In this document: one piece after another, positions 56,359-64,000 of the stretch
Layout of the letters: each line of letters opens with the position of its first letter
Position numbering within the stretch: position 1 is the stretch's first letter
From: Nitrincola alkalisediminis
Lineage (GTDB): Bacteria; Pseudomonadota; Gammaproteobacteria; Pseudomonadales; Balneatricaceae
NCBI RefSeq assembly: GCF_009821115.1
Contig: NZ_VYTY01000015.1
Span: 1-64,000 of the forward strand
Direction of reading: 5' to 3'
DNA length: 64,000 nucleotides
Made by a program: the position numbers and the translations under genes
Notes under the pieces: generated by a model
Told to the model about the DNA's origin: nothing
What the model saw: the letters and a program-made list of their open reading frames with translations, nothing else
Databases searched by the model: none

Positions 56359-59300
56359 ATGAAAAGACGTGTAGCCATAGTCGGATGTTCACTGCGTATA
56401 CCCGGCACGTCAGCCAATAGTTTCTGGCAGGATTTGTTGGAGAACAAAGACTTAGTCACAGAAGTAGATTCCGATCGTTGGGGCAAAGACAGTTTCTTGC
56501 ATCCGGACAAGCGCCACCTTGGCAGCAGCTATACCTTTGCCGCGGGGAGTTTAGGGGATGTGTCCGGCTTCGACGCCGCGTTCTTTGGTTTGTCGCCACG
56601 CGAAGTCACACACATGGACCCCCAGCAGCGTTTGCTACTTGAAATGAGCTGGGAGGCCATGGAAAACGCCGGTATTCCGCCATCTTCAATGCGCGGCAGT
56701 CAATGCGGTGTTTTTATAGGGATTGCCAGTGTCGACTATGCCTATCGTTACTCTGACGATATGTCGGCCATTGATGCTAATACGGGTACGGGTACCGCCT
56801 CCAGCATTGCTGCTAACCGCATCTCCTATTTATTCGACTTGCACGGTCCAAGTATGTCCATGGACACGGCATGTTCATCGTCTTTGGTTGCGTTTCATCA
56901 AGCCTGTCGTGCCATTGTCTCTGGCGAAATAGACATGGCGCTGACCGGCGGGATCAGTTTACACCTGCATCCATTTGGTTTTATGGTGTTCTCAAAAGCG
57001 ACCATGCTTTCCAAAGCAGGCCGATGCCAAGCCTTTGATGAAGCGGGCGATGGGTATGTCCGCTCCGAAGGTGGCGGTGTGTTCCTGTTGAAAGAGTATG
57101 AAGCGGCACTGGCCGATGGTGATCCGATTATTGCTGTGGTCGCAGGCACTGCAGCCAATGCCGATGGCAACAAATCAGGCTTAACCATTCCCAACCCGGC
57201 GGCACAAATTGCACTCATGCAAAAGGCCTATCAAGAAGCGGGGATTCGTCCCGATCAAATCACCTACCTAGAGGCACACGGCACCGGTACGTCCGTAGGT
57301 GATCCGATCGAAACGAGTGCTATCGGTGAGGCGCTGGGTAAGTCGCGTGCGCAACCGCTGCCCATAGGATCGGTTAAGAGTAATGTCGGCCATTTAGAAA
57401 CGGCATCGGGCGTTGCGGGTCTGGCCAAGGCGCTTTACTCCATTCATCACCGCATAGTGCCTGCAACCATAAGTGTTAAAAATGCCAACCCCAAAATTCT
57501 ATTTGATGAATGGAATATTGAAGTCGTTACTGAAAACCGTGCGTTGTCTAAAACAGACCCTATTGTCATTGGGATTAACTCCTTTGGATTTGGAGGCGCC
57601 AATGCACATGTGATTTTAACCAGCCCGGAATTCGATGCCTCTGAGCCATCTGTGGATGTGGAAGCGGCGGATGCCGAATGTGACACCCCTTTACCGCTCA
57701 TGTTGTCCGCACGATCTGATGCCGCCTTAAGCGCCATGACGCGGCAATGGGCGGATCACTTGCTTGAGACGCCAGATTCTCTGTACGACTTGGCTTGGAC
57801 GGCCGCCTTTCGCCGTGAAAAACATTCGAAAGCGCTTCTTGTGTTAGCCTCTTCCAAGGCGGAGGCTGCTCAAAAGTTAACGCAGTTCACCGACGATGCC
57901 AGCACTCAATCTGTGTTTACAGGCGAGTGTTTGGCAAATGCACAAGGCCCCGTGTTTGTGTATTCGGGCAATGGTTGTCAGTGGGAAACCATGGGGAAGC
58001 ATCTGCTGAATGAATCGGCTGTGTTTCGTCTTGCGGTTGAAGAGGTCAATCAGCATTTTCAAACCTACGCCGACTTTTCAATTGTTGAAGAGCTGCAGGG
58101 ACTCAATGGCAGCGGGCGCTTTGTCAAAACTGAAGTGGCACAGCCTACCTTGTTTGCCATTCAGGTTGGGGTGACACGTTTTCTGGAAGAACAGGGTGTT
58201 GTGCCTGTTGCCGTCACGGGACATAGTGTGGGCGAAGTGGCGGCGGCTTGGGCCAGTGGAGCCTTGTCATTGGCCGATGCAGTCAAAGTGATTTATTTCC
58301 GCAGTGCCTATCAGGGTAAAACAGCCGGTGCTGGGCAAATGACGGCGGTGGCCTGCTCCAGTGAAGACATTCAGCTGTATTTAGACGAGCCACGCTTTAA
58401 CGCCATTAATCTAGCGGGCATCAACTCCGCCAAGGGCATTACCCTTGCTGGCGACATTGAACAATTAACGTTGCTGGAAGCCGAGCTAAAAGACAAAGGC
58501 GTGCGTCTAAAACGCTTGGATCTTGACTATGCATTCCACAGTCAGTTTATGGATGTGATTGAAGAGGGCGTGATTGAAGCGCTGGACAGCATTCAGCCTA
58601 GACAGACTCGTGTTCCTTTTTACTCCACAGTCACGGGAGCTGAGCTTGAGGGTTCTGAGCTTAAAGCGGACTACTGGTGGCATAACATTCGCCAACCTGT
58701 TCTTTTTAAACCATCCATAGACGCTTTGCTTGAGCAGGGCAATAGCGTGTTTGTTGAAATAGGCGCGCACCCCGTTCTAAGTGGCTACATCAACGAAGGG
58801 CTCAGAACCCATCAACGCAATGGGCTTGTCATTTCGACCTTGTCGCGTGATGATGACCGTTTATATACCTTGCAAAGTGCCTATGCCAAGCTGTTGCTCA
58901 GCGGTGCGTTGACGAATTTCTCGCAGACGTTTCCTGTGACAGGACGTTGTGTTGATCTGCCAAGTTATCCTTGGCAGCGCGAGCGCTTTTGGCACCCCGT
59001 AACCAGTGAATCCATGGGATTGCTCTATCGTCATTATGAGCACCCCTTGCTTGGCTATCGTTTAAAGCATCACCCTATGTCGTGGGAATCGGAGCTGGAT
59101 ACTCAGCGTCAGCCTTGGCTGGCAGATCATAAGGTTGGCGACGGCGTGCTTTTTCCGGGTGCAGGCTTTGTGGAATTGGCATTGGCCGCGGCTTTGTCAG
59201 CTCAAGCGCGTGATGTGTTGGACGTCGAAGAACTGGAAATTCTGTCGCCCCTGCTATTGAGCGATCAGCACAGTAAAATGGTGCGTTTGCACCTGCTGTC

Positions 59301-62300
59301 AGACTCAGGTCAGTTGCGGGTTGAATCGCGTGAGCGTGGCTCAGATGAAGAGTGGAACACCCATCTGCGTGGGCGAGTCATCGCTCAATCACGGGGCTTG
59401 TCTTTGGCGATTGAGCCGCCTGCATTGCCTTCGCGTGTGCCTGATTTTACGCGAGAAGCCCACCTGCAAGCCGCCAGCACAATTGGTCTCGATTACGGCC
59501 CGGCTTTTCAAGCGGTGCAATCCGGTTGGGTCGATCAGGATCAGGTGATTGGTCGCTTTGATCTGTCGCCCGAAGTGAGGGCAAGTTTGCCTGACTTTGT
59601 TTTGCATCCGGGTGTGCTGGATAGCGCGTTCCAGCTCTTTATTCCCCTGCTTAAGCAGCATGCTCAAGAGTATGAAGGCTTGGCCTTTGTGCCGACGCAA
59701 GTTGGGCGCATTCAAGTTGCGGTGGAGCATCAAGGCAGCTGCCCAGTATTGACGCGTGTTCGACTGTTAAAGCGCTCACCGCACTCTTTATTGGCGCGTG
59801 TCGAAATGTTCAACGAGCAGGGCAATGCCTTGGCGGTGTTGCAAGATGTGCGCTTTAAAGCGGTTCCGCTGCGCAAAACCCAACAGCAGGCCGTGAGTTG
59901 GCTGAACTACTACCTTACGCCAGCACCTTTGCCGCACATGCGTCAGCCTCTGTCATTGTTGACAGAAGACGTGCTGAACCACTTCAAACAAGGCTGTGAA
60001 AAAGCCTTTAGTAAAGATGTGTATGCCACCGATATTGAGCCGCTGCTCGATAGCATGGCCGATGCGATTCTGGGGCAGGTTTTCGAGTCCTACGCCGATG
60101 AGCGCGGACATATTCAGGACTGGCCAGATACACCTCTAGCGCAACGCTTGCTCCAGCGTGCCGAAAAGCAAATGTTGCTTGAGAGTACTGAAGAGGGCTG
60201 GACGTTGATCACGCCACCTGAAGTGGGGGCCGATGAAATCTGGAATGCGCTGGTGCAAGAATACCCGGCCTATTTCTCGATGACGCATTTAATGGGGCGC
60301 TTGAGTTTAGGCTTAGGTGCCTATCTATCAGGTGATGCAGACAGTCGTGAGTTGGAATTGACGCAAGAGCGCTACTCCGAATTACTCAAACAAATGCCGG
60401 GTTCAGACGCCGTTGATTTGCTGACCACCCAGATTTCGAACTGGTTGGCGGCACAAACCCCCAGTCTTCCCGAAGGTGAGCGCCTGTCGATCATTGAGAT
60501 GAGTTCAGGGGCGCCCTTGTTTGGTGAAAAAATTGCGAAAATGATCGATTTCAACGTTGCGGATTATGCGTTTGCTTCGTTCCAATCGGATGCCATCAAT
60601 CAAGCCAACCTGATACTCGAATCTTACCCGCTGACCGATGTTGTGCCTTTAGACGACGGCCAGTCTCGCTTGACGCTGTCACAGGGGCCGCAGTTGGCCA
60701 TCGTCCACTTGGATGCGATGAATCTGCATGAAGCCCAAGCCCAGCTCAAGCTCTTGAGCGAATCCTTGATGCCCGGTGCCGAACTCTTGGTCATTCATCA
60801 TCATCCCGCGCTGTGGCTGGATTTTATCTACGGCTTACAAGACGAGTGGTGGATCGACAGTCATCAGTCGCAACAAGCCAGCGCTGAGCAATGGTCTGGC
60901 CTCTTGTCTGAAATGGGATGGGTGGTTGACGGGCGTGTCGATCTTCAACCTATGTCCAGCGGCTGGTTGATGACGCTCTGTCGTTTGTCTGTGGTGCATC
61001 CGCAGGTTCAACTGGCAGGGGGCGAATCAAGTGACTCCGACCGTGAAGAAGAGCCAGAAGTGAAGCGCCAATGGTTCTTTATCGAAGACGCTTGTACCGA
61101 TGAGCACACGGCGCTCGGTTCGGCCCTGGTCGGTGTGATGGAGGCTCACCAGCAATCGGCGGAATCCTTCACCGATATTGAGAGCCTGACACAGCGCGTG
61201 ACCGAATGCTCTGGAGAGGGTGTGCTGCACTGGGTCTTGATTGCCGAGCCGCACCAGCAGGTGATTGACTGCAGCGTTGCGCGTTGCAGTCAGTTGCTCG
61301 ATATATTGCGTTTGTCTGAATCCTTGAGCTTGCCGGTCTCCATCTGGGTGGTGACCACGGGCGTGGGCGCAACCTTGCCCGTGGATCAAGCGCTCAGCAA
61401 GCAAGCCTTTGCTGCATCCGACACCTCATTGGCCAGCGCAATGGTGTGGGGCTTTGTTCGCACCTTAATGAATGAAGTGGGGCAGACACAACTGCGTCTT
61501 ATCGATGTGCCGAGCATTTCACCTAGCCGTCATATTCTAATGGCATTGGTTGAATCCTTGCTGTATCCAGATGCTGAAAATGAAATTGTCATCAGTCCTT
61601 CCGGTGCGCGCTTGGCCACACGCCTGCGTATTGAGCCTCCAACGCTGGGGCTGGCATCAACTCAATCCAATACGAGTGAGCATGGCGACGCTCTGACGCT
61701 GGGCTTTAAGCTCCCGGGCCAACTGCGCAATTTGGCGTGGCAAACTAAAGCACTCAGCCCAATGGGACCCAGAGATCTCACCGTCAAAGTTAAGGCGACA
61801 GGTCTTAACTTCCGTGATGTAATGTATGCCTTGGGGTTATTGTCTGACGAGGCCATCGAAAACGGCTTCTCGGGTCCAAGTTTAGGGCTGGAATTTTCGG
61901 GTTATGTGCTGGATGTGGGCGATGAAGTCACCGAGTTCTCTAAAGGTGATCGTGTTGTGGGCTTTGGGCCGTCCAGCTTTAGCACGACCATTGTTACCTC
62001 GGCCGACACGCTCTCCATCATGCCAGAAGGGTTGGGGTACGAAGCGGCGGCGACGATTCCAACCACCTTCTTCACGGTGTACTATGCCCTCAAACACTTA
62101 GCACGTATGGAGCCAGGTGAACGCATCCTGATACATGGTGCTGCTGGTGGTGTTGGCGTAGCGGCGATCCAGATTGCGCTATGGTTAGGTGCTGACATAT
62201 ATGCCACGGTTGGTTCACAAGAGAAGCGTGATTTCTTAACGCTGATGGGCGTCGATAAAATCTATGACTCGCGCTCGCTGACTTTTGCCGAAGAAATCCT

Positions 62301-63891
62301 GGCTGACACCCCAGACGGCAAAGGCGTAGATGTCGTTTTAAACTCTTTGGCAGGCGAGGCCATCAATCAAAACCTGCGAGTGCTTAAGCCCTTTGGACGT
62401 TTTCTAGAGCTGGGCAAGCGTGACTTCTACGAAAACACCGCCATTGGGCTGCGTCCTTTCCGCAATAATATCAGCTATTTCGGTATCGATTCCGATCAGC
62501 TTATGAAAGAAAAGCCCGCGCTTACGCAACGTCTCTTCCGAGAAATGATGGCACTGTTCGAAGACGGTCAGTTTTTTGCCTTGCCGTACAGCCTGTTTAG
62601 TGCGGATCAGGTTGTTGAAGCCTTCCGTTACATGCAGCAAGCCAAGCAGATTGGCAAGGTCATTATTAACTATCCACAGCGGCCCAAGAGCAATGCGCCG
62701 TTGCTCAGTCAGCCTGTATCACCGCTGATGTTAAATCCCGATGCAACTTATCTCGTCACGGGTGGTTTGGGTGGTTTTGGCTTGCGAACCGCACAATGGC
62801 TGGTTGAAAAGGGCGCGCGGCACCTTGTCCTTGTCAACCGTTCGGGCATCGCGCAAGAAGACGCCTGCGCAACGCTAAAAGCGCTTGAAGCGCAAGGCGT
62901 GCAAGTGGTGCGTCGTGCCTGTGATGTTACCCAAAAAGCGGCCATTGAAACGCTCTTATCCGAAATCGAAGCGCACTTGCCGCCTCTAAAAGGGGTGGTG
63001 CATGCGGCAACGGTGTTTGAAGATGGTTTGGCGCTCAACCTAACTGAAGCACAAATACGTCAGGTGTTTGAGCCAAAGATGCAGGGCGCGCTGTATTTGC
63101 ATGAGTTGACACATAGCCTTGATCTGAATTTGTTTGTGCTGTTTTCATCGGCAACAACCCTGTTCGGTAATCCAGGGCAAAGCAATTATGTTGCGGCCAA
63201 TCTTGGCTTGGAAGCCTTGGCCAGTCTTCGTGAACAGCAAGGCCTTGCTGCCACTTGTGTTCGCTGGGGGGCAATCGACGACGTGGGCTTTTTAGCCCGC
63301 AATGAAAAAATCAAAGAATCATTGCAAAGCCGCATGGGTGGCGATGCACTTAAGTCAGACGTGGCCTTGTCTATTCTCGACATTCAGCTGCAACGCAACA
63401 TCACCTTACTGGGTGTCATGGAGCTGGACTGGAGTGCCTTAAATCGCTTCTTACCCACGGCAGACTCACCTAAGTTTAAAGAGGTGGCCGCTTTTGCCGG
63501 GGATCTTGATCAGGATGCGGAAGGGCGTGCGTATATAGAGCATTTAATGCATACCCTCTCGCCAGAGGAATTTAAAAGGGCCCTTATGGATATGTTAAAA
63601 ACGGAGTTGAGTAAGATTTTGTTAATTTCAGAAGATAAAATTGACACGGAACGTTCAGTGTATGACATGGGCTTTGACTCGCTTATGGGCGTTGAGCTTA
63701 TGACAGCCATCGACAATCGGTTCGGGTTGCAGTTGCCCGTTATGGCATTGAGTGAAGCCTCTTCGCTCTCTAAATTAAGCCAAATGCTGATTGACAAGCT
63801 TCAGTCCGCCGAAGCAACCAGTGACGATGTGACCCTTGCACAAATGGCACAGAGTCATGGAGTTGATGTTGAAGGAGCGTTGGCTGAATGA
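56359..63891 (+). CDS. Single-module, fully reducing type I polyketide synthase, RkpA-like
   Basis: 2,510 residues from ATG 56359 (GGAG 8 nt upstream; the frame opens at 56335). Domains in order: KS (Cys172, His307, His345), AT (GHSVGE, Ser623; YAFH motif leaves malonyl versus methylmalonyl choice open), DH (His924 in DHKVGDGVLFP; Asp1088 in HPGVLDSAFQ), a degenerate methyltransferase-like region (about 1370-1560), ER (HGAAGGVGVAA near 1925), KR (VTGGLGGFG near 2132; Ser2264, Tyr2277), ACP (Ser2441 in GFDSL). No thioesterase is present. This layout suggests iterative synthesis of a saturated chain. The size and neighbours match Sinorhizobium RkpA, needed for capsular K antigen. The stop overlaps the next start (ATGA). 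Confidence 0.93.
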   Translation: MKRRVAIVGCSLRIPGTSANSFWQDLLENKDLVTEVDSDRWGKDSFLHPDKRHLGSSYTFAAGSLGDVSGFDAAFFGLSPREVTHMDPQQRLLLEMSWEAMENAGIPPSSMRGSQCGVFIGIASVDYAYRYSDDMSAIDANTGTGTASSIAANRISYLFDLHGPSMSMDTACSSSLVAFHQACRAIVSGEIDMALTGGISLHLHPFGFMVFSKATMLSKAGRCQAFDEAGDGYVRSEGGGVFLLKEYEAALADGDPIIAVVAGTAANADGNKSGLTIPNPAAQIALMQKAYQEAGIRPDQITYLEAHGTGTSVGDPIETSAIGEALGKSRAQPLPIGSVKSNVGHLETASGVAGLAKALYSIHHRIVPATISVKNANPKILFDEWNIEVVTENRALSKTDPIVIGINSFGFGGANAHVILTSPEFDASEPSVDVEAADAECDTPLPLMLSARSDAALSAMTRQWADHLLETPDSLYDLAWTAAFRREKHSKALLVLASSKAEAAQKLTQFTDDASTQSVFTGECLANAQGPVFVYSGNGCQWETMGKHLLNESAVFRLAVEEVNQHFQTYADFSIVEELQGLNGSGRFVKTEVAQPTLFAIQVGVTRFLEEQGVVPVAVTGHSVGEVAAAWASGALSLADAVKVIYFRSAYQGKTAGAGQMTAVACSSEDIQLYLDEPRFNAINLAGINSAKGITLAGDIEQLTLLEAELKDKGVRLKRLDLDYAFHSQFMDVIEEGVIEALDSIQPRQTRVPFYSTVTGAELEGSELKADYWWHNIRQPVLFKPSIDALLEQGNSVFVEIGAHPVLSGYINEGLRTHQRNGLVISTLSRDDDRLYTLQSAYAKLLLSGALTNFSQTFPVTGRCVDLPSYPWQRERFWHPVTSESMGLLYRHYEHPLLGYRLKHHPMSWESELDTQRQPWLADHKVGDGVLFPGAGFVELALAAALSAQARDVLDVEELEILSPLLLSDQHSKMVRLHLLSDSGQLRVESRERGSDEEWNTHLRGRVIAQSRGLSLAIEPPALPSRVPDFTREAHLQAASTIGLDYGPAFQAVQSGWVDQDQVIGRFDLSPEVRASLPDFVLHPGVLDSAFQLFIPLLKQHAQEYEGLAFVPTQVGRIQVAVEHQGSCPVLTRVRLLKRSPHSLLARVEMFNEQGNALAVLQDVRFKAVPLRKTQQQAVSWLNYYLTPAPLPHMRQPLSLLTEDVLNHFKQGCEKAFSKDVYATDIEPLLDSMADAILGQVFESYADERGHIQDWPDTPLAQRLLQRAEKQMLLESTEEGWTLITPPEVGADEIWNALVQEYPAYFSMTHLMGRLSLGLGAYLSGDADSRELELTQERYSELLKQMPGSDAVDLLTTQISNWLAAQTPSLPEGERLSIIEMSSGAPLFGEKIAKMIDFNVADYAFASFQSDAINQANLILESYPLTDVVPLDDGQSRLTLSQGPQLAIVHLDAMNLHEAQAQLKLLSESLMPGAELLVIHHHPALWLDFIYGLQDEWWIDSHQSQQASAEQWSGLLSEMGWVVDGRVDLQPMSSGWLMTLCRLSVVHPQVQLAGGESSDSDREEEPEVKRQWFFIEDACTDEHTALGSALVGVMEAHQQSAESFTDIESLTQRVTECSGEGVLHWVLIAEPHQQVIDCSVARCSQLLDILRLSESLSLPVSIWVVTTGVGATLPVDQALSKQAFAASDTSLASAMVWGFVRTLMNEVGQTQLRLIDVPSISPSRHILMALVESLLYPDAENEIVISPSGARLATRLRIEPPTLGLASTQSNTSEHGDALTLGFKLPGQLRNLAWQTKALSPMGPRDLTVKVKATGLNFRDVMYALGLLSDEAIENGFSGPSLGLEFSGYVLDVGDEVTEFSKGDRVVGFGPSSFSTTIVTSADTLSIMPEGLGYEAAATIPTTFFTVYYALKHLARMEPGERILIHGAAGGVGVAAIQIALWLGADIYATVGSQEKRDFLTLMGVDKIYDSRSLTFAEEILADTPDGKGVDVVLNSLAGEAINQNLRVLKPFGRFLELGKRDFYENTAIGLRPFRNNISYFGIDSDQLMKEKPALTQRLFREMMALFEDGQFFALPYSLFSADQVVEAFRYMQQAKQIGKVIINYPQRPKSNAPLLSQPVSPLMLNPDATYLVTGGLGGFGLRTAQWLVEKGARHLVLVNRSGIAQEDACATLKALEAQGVQVVRRACDVTQKAAIETLLSEIEAHLPPLKGVVHAATVFEDGLALNLTEAQIRQVFEPKMQGALYLHELTHSLDLNLFVLFSSATTLFGNPGQSNYVAANLGLEALASLREQQGLAATCVRWGAIDDVGFLARNEKIKESLQSRMGGDALKSDVALSILDIQLQRNITLLGVMELDWSALNRFLPTADSPKFKEVAAFAGDLDQDAEGRAYIEHLMHTLSPEEFKRALMDMLKTELSKILLISEDKIDTERSVYDMGFDSLMGVELMTAIDNRFGLQLPVMALSEASSLSKLSQMLIDKLQSAEATSDDVTLAQMAQSHGVDVEGALAE

Positions 63892-64000
63892 AGCGTAAAA
63901 ACTTATCCGGTCAGCTTAAGCAAAAGCTGATCGAGCGATCTATGCAGCGTAAGCTTGAAAACGCGCAAGATGACAGTCAAGGATTGCTCGAAAAGCTCAC
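63888..64000 (+). CDS. Start of a further gene of the PKS operon (cut by window end)
   Basis: ATG 63888 overlaps the PKS stop and follows AAGGAG. The 37 visible residues (MKRKNLSGQLKQKLIERSMQ and on) are basic and helical and carry no diagnostic motif. By analogy with rkpA-rkpG in Sinorhizobium, the expected product is a PLP-dependent alpha-oxoamine synthase-like acyltransferase. That is a context prediction only. Confidence 0.6.
   Translation, partial: MKRKNLSGQLKQKLIERSMQRKLENAQDDSQGLLEKL

Overview
The window looks like a chromosomal segment of a marine-type gammaproteobacterium, probably of the Oceanospirillales/Pseudomonas-like broad group. The pointers are a PilBCD/PilSR arrangement, a monomeric NADP isocitrate dehydrogenase, a RIO kinase, a PpsA/PpsR pair and a short RNase J-type protein. 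Species cannot be named from the sequence alone. Coding density is high, genes lie on both strands, and non-AUG starts (TTG, GTG, and apparently ATT twice) are common.

Layout. 1-120: 3' end of an rRNA operon (5S rRNA plus terminator). 0.3-5.5 kb: RlmE, a COG2509 flavoprotein, a SpoU/TrmH methyltransferase, a YdjM-like membrane protein and an RNase J-like nuclease. 5.6-16.1 kb: a reductive pyrimidine catabolism locus. It holds PreT/PreA dihydropyrimidine dehydrogenase, dihydropyrimidinase, an M20 amidohydrolase of the beta-ureidopropionase type, a RutR-like TetR regulator and a four-gene ABC importer. Three related palindromes of the RutR type sit in front of its transcription units. 16.2-24.2 kb: RIO kinase, Tas-like aldo/keto reductase, MscK-like channel, monomeric Icd. 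24.5-28.1 kb: a signalling group made of a GAF/HD-GYP protein, a class-II-type cyclic nucleotide phosphodiesterase and a convergent, overlapping DUF3095 cyclase-like protein. 28.2-32.2 kb: a Fur-type ferric iron ABC importer. 32.2-39.2 kb: type IV pilus genes pilDCB and, divergently, pilSR, with no pilA. 39.2-45.5 kb: PpsR/PpsA, an AmpG-like MFS protein and a QEGLA (DUF1704) protein. 45.6-48.1 kb: two toxin-antitoxin pairs (TacAT-like and VapBC) around an SDR gene. 48.1-51.4 kb: a polar amino-acid ABC importer. 51.6 kb: CvfB-like S1 protein.

The right end (52.6-64 kb) is the most unusual part. It is a co-directional, translationally coupled row: a KpsS/RkpJ-like capsule protein, an SDR, an LtaS/sulfatase-fold membrane protein, a 2,510-residue single-module reducing polyketide synthase, and the start of a further gene cut by the window edge. 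Content and order match the rkpA/G/H/I/J capsule genes of Sinorhizobium meliloti. I infer a system that makes a dedicated polyketide-type lipid for surface polysaccharide. If the truncated gene is the expected alpha-oxoamine synthase (RkpG-like), the product could be a sphingoid-like amino-alcohol lipid.

Two further points deserve attention. The RNase J-like gene and the AmpG-like gene each appear to begin at an AUU codon, placed 7 nt after a strong Shine-Dalgarno, with no usable canonical start that keeps the conserved N-terminus. The pyrimidine cluster also looks like a self-contained RutR regulon that has captured an ABC importer.
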